Assembly: GCA_025677825.1 (NCBI GenBank)
Contig: JAIXMO010000071.1
Coordinates: forward strand, 1-64,000
DNA from: Helicostylum pulchrum
Taxonomy: Eukaryota; Mucoromycota; Mucoromycetes; Mucorales; Mucoraceae
DNA length: 64,000 nucleotides
Direction: 5' to 3'
Position numbers and translations under genes: made by a program. This document shows, in pieces, positions 1 through 12,674 of this stretch. How positions within the stretch are numbered: position 1 is the first letter of the stretch; each line of letters starts with the position of its first letter. Under the pieces are notes generated by a model, which was given only the letters and a program-made list of their open reading frames with translations, was not told the origin of the DNA and did no database searches.

Positions 1-299
1 AAACAAAAAATATTTTTGAATGTCTTTTTGTCTGTAAAAGTTGGTGTGTATATGCCAGTCAGATATACTAGAAAGAAGTGTCGATCTACTTTAAACGTAT
101 TACCGATCTGAAACAGCTTTTGGAATCAACGAATTGCCATCAGTACTTCAAATACGGAAGTTTGACTCAAACACTATTCTTCGAAACTACGACCAAAGTA
201 AATGAGCTAGTACCAGAGAACTTTAGTGTGCACCAAGTCACGCAGTTAATGCGATGTTTTCCTAACCTGCAAGAGATTAAGATGCAGGAAATTTAATAT
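1..299 (+). pseudogene. Possible 3' exon of an LRR/F-box-like gene cut by the window edge
   Basis: An open frame of about 70 codons ends at a TAA near 294-296. It has no ATG: it would open with GTG at 78, so it is either the last exon of a gene starting outside the window or a relic. The peptide has a leucine-rich tail (MRCFPNLQEIKMQEI) that resembles a leucine-rich repeat of the F-box/LRR proteins common in Mucorales. That resemblance is an inference from a few residues. No other exon is visible and the following 3 kb are decayed. Confidence 0.25.
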
Positions 300-2309
300 G
301 TGGTTCGACACCTTTTTGCTTTGTTCATAAATATAAGGAGCTGCGCCTGGATTAGAATGAAAAAACAAAAAGTAGAGATAGAACAATTTTTGGGTTATAG
401 GTACCTTTATAATAAGCTCCTTTTTTTCTTATTTATTTCTTTCTTTTTTTCTTTATGTAATAGCTTATACCCAGCGGTTGCTTTAGAAAGAAATGTATTC
501 TTTTGTATGAACGGAGCCACTAAGTTTACTTTTTATCAGCTCTAAAAAAAAAGGCAGTATAATAAATGAATATATGATATAAACTCCATTAAAAAGTACA
601 CGTATAAAAAGAAATTACTTACCAGTGTTATGCATAGTAAAGAAAAAGATAAAGAGAAGCGATTTATTCTACAAAAAAAAAAAGATAGAATAAATACATA
701 TTGGGCTGATAAAATGGGTTGTCATTTTTACTCATGTGGTCTATTTAATCATTTTGTTTCACACCTGTTTTGCGCAAGGAATCAGTAGCGACTCAATTTA
801 AGTGTGTGTAAAAACAGCAATAATAAGGCTGCTGCTGCTGTTCTATTTTGCACCTGACGGTGACCATAGCTTTCTACGGTACTCTAAACCAATAAGTTGC
901 ACATATAATGTCGTAATTTGTAGTGTGATAATTATTTAAAAAAAAGGCCATTTTTTTACACTCGACTGCGATCACGGCTTTCCATGGTATTGGTTACCAA
1001 TGAGCATTTATTTTTCTGAAGGGGACTATGTTGTTTCTTTTTTTTTTAAAAAAAAAACTGTGGTTGGCTTGTACATCCGTATTTGAAGACATTTTTATAG
1101 TATAATTATCTCATTGGGCCATCATTTGTTTTGATCTACGATACGGCTCCCCCAGCGCCTTAAAAAGCATTTCACCGCTGTGACAATGTTAGGGTTGGAC
1201 GGTCCTGACCGCCTTAATAAAAAGAAATGATCGTAAGAGGTAGAAGACTCAGGAGTTATACAAATAGCGTTAGTTTTATAAAAATGAGTCTTTTACCGCC
1301 TCAATTTTTAGAATAGAATCAAGGGTCCGTAGTTCTCGGGTTTGTAGGTATAAGTATTTAAAATGATAACGTAAGATGGTTTTAATAAGAAAAGGAGCTT
1401 CGTATATTTTAGAATAACCAGTAATGGTACATCACGCTCTATTGTTGATAAGGAAAAAATATATTTAACTTGAAGTGTCCTTTAATTTCAAAATAAAATA
1501 AAATAAAAAGCGACTGCCCTCAAGTAGGAAATAGAGATTTTGGTGGGCGTCAAGAAGTCGACTTTTCTATTTCTTTCAAAAACAAGTACATATTAAAGGT
1601 AATTATTTTAATTACTTAATGAATCAATTGTTCTAGGGCATATTTGATGGATGCGACTAGTCTCCAGAAGAGGATGGATTGCTAGGTATGACTAGACTCT
1701 GCCGTTTTGAGCATGCTTGAAGCTATTGTTGAAGGGCCAGGTTTGATGCGACTGAGGTGATAATAAACTTAGGATGTGTCTATTTAATTTATGAAAAATT
1801 GTACGGAGGCGTTTAGTATTATCAATCGATGCTATTTATAAACAAAGGGATAATAATCAAGTTGATAGAGAGAAAATAATGCAATAAACCTTACAAATTA
1901 ATTAAATTCGAATGGAGCGTGAATCTTTAGAAAATTAACTAGATACAGAGGATTGCTAAGCGATGAAATATTGAAAAGGGATACAGTAAAAACCAAATAA
2001 AGTGAACATAAAGATACTTTTTAGTCCTATATACCATAGCTAGCAGTTTTTTAAATGTATTGTTATGTGGTATTCGTAACTGATAGGAATAAAAAAATTA
2101 ATACAATTTAAAATGATTCTAATTTTTGAGCTCTTGCAGAAAAAGATACAAAGCATAATTTTTGCACAATATCTTAGGTGGGCTCAGAGTGTCGTAGTCC
2201 GTCATTGTTCATATTTAAAACGGGTGTTTTGAAGTGAATATTTAGATACTTAGACATCACTTCTATAAAAAAAGGTGATCAAAATCAGGTGTTTTCTTTA
2301 TGTAATTAA
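300..2309. other. Gene-poor spacer with decayed sequence
   Basis: I see no convincing gene in these 2 kb. Open frames are short and of low complexity. Two stretches, about 850-900 and 960-1005, are loosely similar to each other (both contain GGCTTTC/AGCTTTC followed by a CCAAT-like end), suggesting an old duplication. A T10A10 palindrome lies at 1038-1057. Confidence 0.5.
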
Positions 2310-2510
2310 TTTGCACAAGTTGCTTAGTAAAAGTTAGTCTTTAGGATGTTATATTTAATATCTATTATTGAAAACTGCTTGTTGTTTTACACCTTTATCG
2401 ATGTTTTTTTTCGGTTGGTCATTTTTGATAATTTTGGGGGGTTAATCCCTTTGGTGTTTTAGTAATTACACCCGATCCACTTTGCCTTTTTTCTTGGAAA
2501 AAAACAATAA
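2310..2510 (+). repeat. Dispersed repeat copy A (relative of the 20.1 and 20.7 kb repeats)
   Basis: This stretch can be aligned by eye over about 190 bases with the reverse complement of 20640-20850. Shared blocks include TTGCTTAGTAAAAGTTA, TTGAAAACTGCTTG, TCGGTTGGTCATTTTT and a G-rich/CCCT-rich core. Copy B (20117-20210) is in the same orientation. A further block at 2583-2616 (GGGTCTAAAACGCGTTTCC) is the inverted form of 20023-20044. It is a degraded copy of the same mobile element family; no end is clear here. Confidence 0.7.
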
Positions 2511-3421
2511 TTATGTAGCACTCGTTTAGCTTCATTTAATACATTAAAAAGTATTCAAAACAACTATTTTGTATTATACAACTTGGGTCTAAAACGCGTT
2601 TCCTGTTTCTTAATAACTATAACTGCTAAAATTAGCAATGAACGATTTTCTTACATGATATATCTCAGTGATCTTTTTTCTTCAGCAGTCATCATAATTG
2701 CTCTCTTCTTCAAACTTCAATTGAAAGTTATATGCATTATTTTTTTCATTAAGAAACCCATACAAGCGACACTACAGCGTCCATTTCTCGCAGCTAAAAT
2801 GACATTCTAGTCTCTTTATTATCAACACAATGAAGCAGTTATTAGGTTTCAAGTCATAACTCGCAGCAGAGTTTGCAGACTTATTCTAATATAACTTTCG
2901 GAGGTTCGTATTCCGGATTCATTTTTAAATTTATGAAAGCAGGCCCTGAATATTTTTTTTAGTTAGTTACAGCATAAATTCATGGATTCGGGTTGATGTT
3001 TTGTCCGCAGATGTTACGAGTGCGCGTAATGTAGTGAAAGGTAGATAGTATGCGCCTACTAGCTGTTTGTGATAAATACATACTTACTGACAGCATTGAA
3101 AAGTTTTCGCTAAAAAAATAAAATATCGGCGCTTTTAATACACTTGAAAGATATAAACCCTATTTTGACAGTTTTACGTCGAAGCAGTTTAATTTTGTAA
3201 TAGTATACAACACTTTTTATAATTGAATGATTACCTAAAAGAGAGCAACCTTTTTTCAGTACAAACAATAACAAGCAAACTTTATTGCTTGATATAAACA
3301 CGAACGGTAAAATAGATAAACCGTATCCAGTTTTTAATTGTTCTCTGGTTTCTACAGATAAAAACTTTTTTTTTTCTTTTTCCTTTCTTTCTTTTTTTTT
3401 CCTACTCATTACTCATTACTC
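2511..3421. other. Spacer upstream of the VC0807-like gene
   Basis: No gene is supported. The first 110 bases contain more fragments of the dispersed repeat. The last 60 bases before the ATG at 3422 are pyrimidine rich (runs of TTTC), a pattern seen upstream of several starts in this window. Confidence 0.4.
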
Positions 3422-4591
3422 ATGGTGTGGCCATTTAACAAAGAAAATAAAGTGGATCAGGAGAGTCAAGGTGGGTCTTCGAGTGAACTTTTACAGAACC
3501 GACAAAATACCGAGAACAAAGAAGAAGAAGAAGACGACGACGAATATCAAAATAAATTTAAATACGCTCCGAAACGACAAGATGAAGAAGTAGCTATGGA
3601 TTTAGGCACATTACTAGATATCTTTAGTTTTGGGTTTCTGCGAGGCCGTCCTATACTTAATTTTTTCATCGCAATCCTATGGAGCATTGGCTTGCCTATT
3701 TTACTGTATAATATTTTAAAGCCTCTCATAGGTCAAGTACTTGCTATGATTGTCGCGTCTGCACCTCCTTTGGGTATTGTGATTGTGTAAGGATGACTTA
3801 TAATTGTTATCATGGTACCGGTTATTTACATTTTTTTTTTGTTATTGTTATTATTAGTCGCATGCTCAAAGATCGTACATTTGATCCTCTCGGATGTGTG
3901 GCTGGTACAAGTTTTCTTATTTCCGGTATTGTGGTAATACAAGCTAGTAAATTGATGATCTTTTTTTTTCTTTTTTTTTATTCTAATTCCTATTTTGTAG
4001 TCAATTGCTGAGCCTGAAGAAAAAACCGCCGCTATTTGTGAGTCAATTGTACCTTTAGTTGTAGGATTACTTTGTGTATTATCGGCATTACCTATAAAGA
4101 TTGGATCATTTGAGCTAAAGCCTCTTGTGTTTCAAATGGCAAATCAGATTATGCCAAGAAACGAATGCGAAGATTTACAAAAACAAGATGATTTACGTTT
4201 AACAAAAACACAGCCACCTTCTCCCCAAAAGAGACTAGATTATTTATACCATAATATGTCAAAATTTAGGCATGATATGAGATTTATGACTATTTCTTGG
4301 GGTGTCATCTTGATTATTTCATTTATTGTCAAGGTTATTATTGTAATGACAAGTACTGATGTTGGTAACTATCAATTAATGGGCGTTATTATACTCGGGT
4401 TAGCTTCCGTGTCCATTATTGTATTTACTTGGTTTTATACCAATATCATTAAGGGACACGTATTCACTCAAATTGCCTTTTGGAGAGAAGAAGAAGAAAA
4501 TAAAAAGATGGATAAAGATGTAGAAATCGCTGAAAACGTCAGTTGGGGTATTAACGGTTTAAACAATTCCTTCTCGACAGTGTTGGGTTAA
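3422..4591 (+). CDS. Polytopic membrane protein, VC0807-like family
   Basis: Three exons are inferred: 3422-3786, 3858-3933 and 4001-4591, with GT-AG introns of 71 and 67 bases and a continuous frame. The product is about 340 residues. An acidic, charged N-terminus (about 50 residues, with an EEEEDDDE run) is followed by hydrophobic segments, including LNFFIAILWSIGLPILLYNI and two in the C-terminal half. The core RPILNFF, then LKPLIG, then SAPPLG, then DPLGC resembles the bacterial VC0807-like membrane family, which also has fungal members; its biochemical role is unknown. The family call is from motif memory. The start is the first ATG after a pyrimidine tract, and the stop is TAA at 4589-4591. 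Confidence 0.75.
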
Positions 4592-4714
4592 TTCGACACA
4601 GTCACGTTTACCCAGATATATCTCATCATGCTCTAAATTTGTATTCCCCCCCTTTTTTTCTTCTTTTTCTTCTGCACCCCCAAAACCTAACAATAAATAA
4701 AAAAAAAAGAGACA

Positions 4715-5507
4715 ATGTCCTCTAATCCTGCTGTGAAACAATATAAAGCTTTAGGTGATGAAGTCTGGAAGTCGAAAGTAGACAAGATTGTAAGTAGACT
4801 ATTTTTTTTTAAAAAAGAAAGAAAGAAAGACGCGCAAGTTGTTAAGGTCAAATAATAGAATGCCGAACTTTTTACTTTAACTTATGGTTCCATGGTGGTT
4901 CAACTCGTTAAAGATTTTGAAGATTATACTGAAGTCAATAAGCAACTCGAGAAAATGTAAGGCCTAGATGAAAGTAACTTTTTTTTTTCTAAAAAAAAAC
5001 CATGACTTTAACCTGTGTTTATGTTTATTAGGGGTTATAATATTGGACAACGTATGATTGAAGATTTTTTAGCTAGATCTGGTATTGGTCGTTGTTCTGA
5101 ATTTAGAGATACTGCAGAAGCCGTATCAAAGGTAATCATTATATGCACAAAAGGAGAGAGAGAGGGTAGAAATTAAGCTCATTTTTTTGTGTAAAAAGGT
5201 TGGCTTCAAAATGTTTCTTAATATTACACCAAACATCACCAATTGGTCGAGCGATAACAAGGAATTCTCACTGATTTTTGATGAGAATCCATTAACTGAT
5301 TTTGTAGAATTACCTGATGAAGCTTTAGAGGGCGGTTTATGGTATTCAAATGTTTATTGTGGTGTTTTACGTGGTGCTCTTGAGATGGTACAAATGCAAG
5401 TGGAAGCACATTTTGTTAGCGATACTCTTCGTGGTGATGATGTAACTGAGATGCGTATAAAGTTGATTCGTTATTTGGAAGAAGAAGTACCTGTTGGTGA
5501 AGATTAA
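4715..5507 (+). CDS. BET3: TRAPP complex core subunit Bet3 (TRAPPC3)
   Basis: Bet3 is a core subunit of the TRAPP complexes, which act as Rab1/Ypt1 exchange factors and tether ER-to-Golgi vesicles. Four exons are inferred: 4715-4789, 4859-4956, 5032-5131 and 5199-5507. Each junction is GT-AG and in frame. The product is about 193 residues, the usual length. Recognisable family signatures are [44 protein letters not shown] and the C-terminal [12 protein letters not shown] block. The spacer to the preceding gene is 123 bases. Downstream it converges with PET191, with stops 160 bases apart. Confidence 0.95.
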
Positions 5508-5667
5508 AAAAAAAAAGATGATGATACCAAAAATTTAGTGCGCAAAAGAAAGAAAGAAAAAAAAACCTCCTCCGTTGTATAATACACTTCTTTTTTTTTA
5601 TGGTTATTGTATATCCTTTTTGACGTTAAATATACTTTTTTATTATTCAATTGGTATGGGGTTATTA

Positions 5668-5950
5668 TTATTGTGTTTTGTTACCACGGAAGCGCATACG
5701 AGGATCCATCTATTTTTTTTTAAAAAAAAGAATCAGAAGCCGTACATGTAAAAGCTCACTGTTCAAAACTTACCATGCCACGACGACAATCGCCAAAACT
5801 CTTCTTGATACTTAAACATTCAGAAGGAACGTCAGGTTTATGCTCTTCCTTGAAGCATTCTTTTACAGTATTACGTTTTTTTAAAACACAATCGGACTTG
5901 AGCATACATTCAATGAGCTCTTCTCTAATTTCTTTGCATGAAGAAGGCAT
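5668..5950 (-). CDS. PET191: Cytochrome c oxidase assembly protein Pet191/COA5
   Basis: This is a small mitochondrial twin-cysteine protein needed for cytochrome oxidase assembly. Exon 1 runs from the ATG at 5950 to 5774, and exon 2 from 5709 to the TAA at 5668-5670; the 64-base intron begins GTAAGT. The product is about 72 residues. Conserved cysteines are visible in SSCKEIREELIECML, SDCVLK, VKECF, SECL and FGDCRRG, and the tail MDPRMRFRGNK matches the basic RFRG end typical of the family. An upstream in-frame extension to 6019 exists but opens without family similarity, so I chose the inner ATG. Confidence 0.93.
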
Positions 5951-6096
5951 AGTTTTTTTAATAAAATAAAGTAAAGAAAGAGAAAAGGAAAACCGGGGAT
6001 TTCGGTTCCCTGGGTTCAAATGATATAATTATATAATTTTCTATTTTATTTTATTTTTTTTTAAAAAGAAAAAGTCAAAAAGTCTATGTATTTTGT

Positions 6097-8288
6097 TTAC
6101 ATTCTAAAGACACCAAAGTTTGTCTTTTCGATAGGAGCGTTCAAAGAAGCGCTAAGGGCTAAACCGAGAACGGTACGTGTATCACGAGGGTTGATAACAC
6201 CATCATCCCATAATCTGGCACTGGAGAAGTAAGGGTGACCTTCAGCTTCATACTTTTCAACAATAGGTTCCATGAACTTCTCTTCTTCTTCTTCAGACCA
6301 AGATTCTCCTTTCTTTGCTTTACTTTCTCTTGTAATTTGAGCTAATACCTTGGCACTTTGTTCACCACCCATGACAGAAATACGAGCATTAGGCCACATC
6401 CACAAGAATCTAGGAGAGTATGCACGGCCACACATACCGTAGTTACCAGCTCCGAAACTACCACCAGTGATAATAGTGAACTTGGGAACCTTGGCACAAG
6501 AAACAGCATTGACAAGCTTAGCACCATTCTTTGCAATACCACCAGCTTCAGCAGAAGAACCTACCATGAAACCAGTAATGTTTTGAAGGAACACAAGAGG
6601 AATACCACGTTGAGAACACAATTGAATGAAATGAGCACCCTTGAGAGCAGATTCAGAAAAGAGGATACCGTTGTTAGCAACAATACCAACGGGGTTACCA
6701 TGAATATGTGCAAAACCAGTAACAAGTGTGGTGCCATAGTTTTCTTTGAATTCAGCAAACTTACTACCATCAACAATACGAGAAATAATGTTCTTGCTGT
6801 CAAAAGGCTTTCTCAAGTTATCACCAACAATACCACCGATTTCTTCAGAAGAGTATAAAGGCTCTTCAGGAACACGAGTGTCCAATTGAGGCTTCTTGAC
6901 TCTGTTTAAAGTACCAATGGCTCTACGAGCTAATACAAGCGCATGCTCATCATCAAGAGCATAGTGATCAGTAACACCGGAGGTTCTACAATGGAGATCA
7001 GCACCACCTAATTCTTCACCGCTAATCACTTCACCAATAGCGGCTTTGACAAGAGGAGGACCAGCCAAGAAAATGGTGCCTTGGTTCTTGACAATAATAC
7101 TTTCATCAGCCATAGCAGGGACATAGGCACCACCAGCAGTACATGAACCCATAACAGCAGCAATTTGAGGAATACCTTGAGAAGACATGTTGGCTTGGTT
7201 ATAGAAAATACGACCAAAATGTTCACGATCAGGGAACACATCAGCTTGTCTAGGAAGGTTAGCTCCTCCAGAATCAACTAATAAAAAAAAAGGGGGGCGG
7301 GGTCTGTTATTAATTATTGTTAAAAGATAAATAAAAATAACAACTTACCAAGGTAGATACAAGGAAGGTTGTTCTCCTTTGCGATTTCTTGAGCACGAAG
7401 ATGCTTCTTGACTGTTAATAGTATTAGTAAGAATGAATGAATAACAATCTTTTTTTTATAAAAAGTTTACCTGTAATTGGGTAATAAGATCCACCCTAAG
7501 AAATAATAATGATTGTGAGAAAAAAAGTACTGCCTAGAAATTATCTTTTATGTTACCTTGACAGTGGGATCGTTGGCGACAACCATACATTCGACACTAT
7601 TAAAACTCAGTTTTAGTTTCCCACGACCCACTTCAAAATTTAAATATATTACCCATTCACGCGTCCAATACCAGTGATAATACTACCAGCAGGGACAACA
7701 TCATCGTATAATTCATAACCTGCTAAAGCAGAAAGTTCAAGGAAAGGAGAGCTACAAACAAAGGTTAATTTACACATATAGAATACACATACAGTGTTAA
7801 CTTACTTGGGATCCAATAAACGGTTAATTCTACAAAAAAAAAGATTTAATACCGGGAAAAACAAAAAACGAGATATTTTTTTAAACACTGTACCTTTCTC
7901 TAGGAAGCATCTTCTTTCTGGATAAATGTCTCTTGCGTGCAGCCTCTCCACCACCTAAGAAAATGATATAAGTCCTTACTCATGCTTTTTCTCTTTCTCT
8001 CTTTCTTACCAAGTTTAATCTTTTCGGTTGTCAAGTTTAAATCATCAACCAATCTTTGCATTTTTTCGGCATTTTCCTAAATATACGCGCATCAGTATCT
8101 CTTTTAATTTTACGTCAAACCATTTTTTATTTATTTTTTACCTTGAAGGAAGCACTAGCAGTTTCAACATTATTAGGCAACACAGAGGAACTGTCTTCGT
8201 GGAGAGAATGGAACTTGGCTCTAAGTAAAGTATTAAAAGCAGGTCTTGAAATACGAGAAGTATGTTGAATTAATCTTTGAGATAACAT
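6097..8288 (-). CDS. MCCC2: Methylcrotonoyl-CoA carboxylase beta subunit, mitochondrial
   Basis: This is the carboxyltransferase subunit of 3-methylcrotonyl-CoA carboxylase (leucine breakdown). It moves carboxylate from biotin on the alpha subunit to the acyl-CoA. About nine exons are spread over 2.2 kb. The first, from the ATG at 8288, encodes a basic, serine-rich presequence ([18 protein letters not shown]) expected to target mitochondria. The large last exon (6097 to about 7278) contains [51 protein letters not shown] and [16 protein letters not shown], hallmarks of the acyl-CoA carboxyltransferase fold. The end FGVFRM is typical. The alpha (biotin) subunit is not in the window. Seven of the introns are crowded into 7279-8130. 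Confidence 0.95.
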
Positions 8289-8999
8289 TTTCGTACTATG
8301 TGTTTATATAAAAAGGAAACAAAGAAGAAAACCCTATCTTTTTTTTTTTTTTTTTTTTTTAATCCTTTATGGATTTTCCCACGACCTTTATGCTATCATT
8401 TGGACACGTGACACGAAATATGGATTTAGCTCTGTATTAGATGGATCCATTGGACAATCTATTACTTGATGCCTGGAAGAATTACTCACGGTGGTGTTCT
8501 ATCTTCGTTTTAGGTGTCACCAACACTCGTATCTATTTTATCTTTCGGTGTATTTGCGTTCCTGAAAAAAAAGATCAAAAGTTCGTACTGGTTTAATTTT
8601 ATTCTTCGTTTTTTACTTCCTTGTTATAAAAGAAAGGTTGAAAAGTAAGGTTCATGTGTATACATAGGATGTTGATAGTTTTGTTGGAATTAAACCACTT
8701 GATAAGTTACTGGTATTTATGATAATTTCTCGATGTTATACTCTTCAAAAAGTAAAAAGTATACTACATAAACTCGAGCCTGTACGTATATAAGCGCGTA
8801 TATATAGTATATGTACTCCCACACTTCATTTCTAAATTTTGTTTGTGTGTTTCGATGTCACTTTCCCCCTACCGACATATTTTGGATTGTACTTTAATAT
8901 CACATGACGTTGAGAGTAAGCAGGTCACATTCAAAAGTAAAACCTGCTTCGTAACAAAGAAAAAAAAATTGTATTTCTTTTTTACTGCAGTTTGAACCG
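8289..8999. other. Divergent intergenic region between MCCC2 and VPS15
   Basis: About 700 bases separate the two divergent starts. I see a T-tract at 8338-8360 and a TATA-like TATATAAG at 8787-8794, about 206 bases before the VPS15 ATG. No coding sequence is supported. Confidence 0.5.
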
Positions 9000-11900
9000 A
9001 TGGGGAACAATATATCAAACTTTACAGACATTGCTGCCATTGGAAGCTATGTAAGCGAATTAGGCGACGTGTATTATGAAAAGAGGCAACTATCTTTCTC
9101 TCCTTCTTTGAATCCCCCCATGTAATTTTTTAACCATTTATGCAAAACTTTAGTATTGGAGCAGCTCGATTTATGAAAACTTTACGTGGAAGACATAAAG
9201 ATGGTTATGTTGTTATCAAATTATTTGTTAAACCTGAATCGGGCATGTCTGTATTAAAACAAATAAAAAAGTTTAACGGTAATAATAATAAAAAGTTGTT
9301 TTCTTTTTCTTTTTTTTATTATTATCTCCATCTAACAATGTATAATAGAGGAGCAAGAAGCGTTACAACAAGTACCCAACGCTTTTTATTTTCAAAGAAT
9401 ATTAAATACAAAGCAAGCAACATTATTGGTTCGACAATACCTTTACAGTAGTTTATACGATAGAATCAGGTACAAAGAAAACTCTATACAAATATTTCCT
9501 TTTAAGCTTAAATATTTTATAATGCAGCACTCGACCTTTTTTAACTATCATTGAAAAAAAATGGATTGCATATCAATTATTAAAAGGTGTTGCAGACTCA
9601 CACGCCAAAAATGTTTATCATGGTGATATCAAGACAGAGAATGTTCTAGTAACATCTTGGAATTGGGTTTTTTTAGTGGATTATGCGTTTTATAAACCAA
9701 CTTATCTACCAGAGGTAAAAACAACAGATTGTCCCCTAATCATCTTTTTTTTTATACCGCTGATCCCATTTTTTGAAATAGGATAATCCCGCGGATTTTT
9801 CCTTCTTTTTCGATACATCTCACAGAAGAACTTGCTACATTGCTCCCGAGCGATTTTATAAATCTGGCACTGAGATAGATCATAGAATGGTAAATGTTCC
9901 TTTATCGTATATATATATAAACGAAAATTCATAACACATTAATGAAATAGAAAGAATTGGCAGCAAATAATTATAAAAGTGAACTTACACCTGCAATGGA
10001 TATTTTCTCGGTTGGGTAAGTTAACCATGACAAAAAACAAGGCGCATTTTGCCAACTTGATTTTATTTAGATGTGTAATCGCCGAACTATTTTTGGAAGG
10101 TACTCCCCTATTTACCTTATCGCAACTTTTCAAGTATCGAAGTGGAGACTATAGTCCCAACGCAAGTTTAGAAAAGATTGAAGATAAAAACATAAGAGTA
10201 AGTTTCTAAGTAAAGTAAGTTTCTTTTTTTTTACTTGCGCTTTAACTCTCTCTCTTTTTAGGATATGGTGAAACAAATGATTCAAATCGATCCAACATCT
10301 CGGTTGACAGCAGAGGAATACCTTTCAGAATGGCACGGAAAAGCATTTCCACATTATTTTTATTCGTTCTTGTACCAGTATATGAGTTCTTTGGTCGACA
10401 AAGTGGATAACCAGCAGCAACAGCCAGATTCCACCATCATGTCTGCTGTATCATCTGCTTATCCAAGTGTCAACAGAAAAAAAATAACTGATGCTGATGA
10501 AAAGATTGAATCTATATTTTATGATTTTGAAAAAATCATGTATTTTATATCGTTTCCTTGTGATGATACAAACGAAGGTGAAAAACGCAGAGCAAGAACT
10601 GAACTATCTAATACAACCACCGCTTCTTCTGTAAGTTAGAGGGGGGAAAAGTTGGTATAAAGAAAACAAGTGTTCTTATTTTATTTTTTACGTAGATTTT
10701 ATTCCCACCTAGTTCGAATATACTCAGCTATTCTTCTAACGATGCTGAGAGTCCACCTGTTTCTTATAATCCTGGAGGTAAGTTACTCAATACAGATTAT
10801 TTCTTTAGAAGAAAAAAAAATACTTACGTATAAAAATTAGAAGAAGGATCGTTAATCCTGTTATCGTTCGTTTGCTCTTTGATAAGAAATACACTTTATC
10901 CCGGCTCGAAATTAAAAGCGCTTGATATCCTATTGGGTTTAGCTGAACGACTTCCTGACGATGTAAAGCTGGATCGATTACTACCTTATATAATAGTACT
11001 ATTAACCGATGAATCATCCTTAGTAAGAGCTAATACTATCAAGACATTAACTCAAGTCGTAAGTAAAATCTATATAATCTTAGCTTTTTATTTATTTATC
11101 AAACACCCTTTTTTTTGTAGTTGTGTATGGTCGAATCCATTTCTCCTATTAATGCTCGCATTTTTCCAGAATATATTATACCCAGCATTCGATCCTTCTC
11201 TACTGACCCTGATGTCCTTGTTCGATCTACTTATGCTAGTTGTATTGCCTTATTAGCTGAAACTGCCCTTCGATTTTTAGAAATGACACAATTGTTGAAA
11301 GCCGACAATGTGTATCCTATAAATGATATGGATTCGGAAGACCTTAACTTTGAGGTAAACTTTCCCCTCCCCCCTCCCTAAATACTTTAACATATACTCA
11401 TATTAGATATCTAGTCAGCATACGATTCTTCACTTCAAGATTTACACGCTGTCATTCAAGAACAAGCAACCATTTTATTGATTGATAGCGAAAGTTCTGT
11501 AAAGAGAGCATTATTGACGAACATTACTGGCTTATGTATCTTTTTCGGAAGGCAAAAGGCCAACGATGTATTACTAAGTCATATGATTACCTACCTGAAC
11601 GATAAAGATTGGATGCTTCGTAGTGCATTTTTCGAAAGTATTAAAGGAGTTGGTACATTTGTAGGTGCTAGAAGTTTAGAAGAATATATTTTACCGCTGA
11701 TGATTCAAGCACTTACAGGTAAACAAAATCTTTTTTTTTTAAAAAAAAATATTATATATTTGGTATAAAAAGTTATTTAATTATATAATATATATATAGA
11801 TGCCGAGGAATTCGTTGTTGAAAAAGTTTTAAATTCGTTAACGAGTTTAGCTGACCTTGGTTTATTTCAGAAAATGAAACTTTGGGAATTGGTTGGGGTT

Positions 11901-12643
11901 ATTTGGCCGTTACTGTGTCATCCCAATGCTTGGATTCGAAATGGTGCTGTAGGGTTTATTGCTTCCACTGCTAAACATTTGCCGAAAACAGATATTTGGT
12001 GCATTGTGTACCCTATGATTCGTCCCTTTTTACGATCGGATATTGCAGAGATAAACGAAGAGACTTTACTTGAAAATATAGAGACTCCGGTAAGTAAAAT
12101 TGATGAGCAAATCCATGATAGAATGAACTCACTTTTTTTTTAAAAAAAAAACCCCCCTCCGGTAGGTTCCTCGTCAAGTATACGAGCAGGCCATTGTTTG
12201 GGCTACAAAAGCTACCGCTAAATCTAACTTTTGGAAACTTCAAAATACAAAACCTCCTAAAAGCACATCAAAGAGATCGCCTCGATCCGCGTCTTCTAGC
12301 TCAACGCACCGACAAAGTAAAACATTTTGTAACTGGTCTTACTAAATATTTTGATTCGCTAATACAATATATACATAGCTTCTTTATTCAATAGCTTTAT
12401 GGTTGAAGAACACCACGACAACTCACAAGAGTATGTATATAAATCTTTGCAAATATACAAAAAAAAACTAAAAAAAGTTTAAATGTTATAGGGATGAAAT
12501 GTATCTTGAGCGACTAAGAACATTCGGTATGTCTACTGACGACGAAGAAAAATTACGATTTATGCGTGAATATGTATTCAAAGTATCCAAAACAAAAATG
12601 AGGTAAAGTATACGTAAAACACTATATTACCACTATATATTCA

Positions 12644-12674
<31 letters not shown>

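Noticed and set aside
1137..1210. Mariner end (TACGGCTC...CTTAA) in the left spacer
   Set aside because: Only about 8 bases match the element ends at 20.9 kb, and there is no partner repeat nearby.
6000..6020. tRNA-like TTCGGTTCCCTGGGTTCAAA fragment
   Set aside because: It contains a T-arm-like GGTTCAAA but no acceptor stem or D-arm can be paired around it.
6358..6858. 166-codon plus-strand frame inside MCCC2
   Set aside because: It is fully antisense to the conserved carboxyltransferase exon with no family features.
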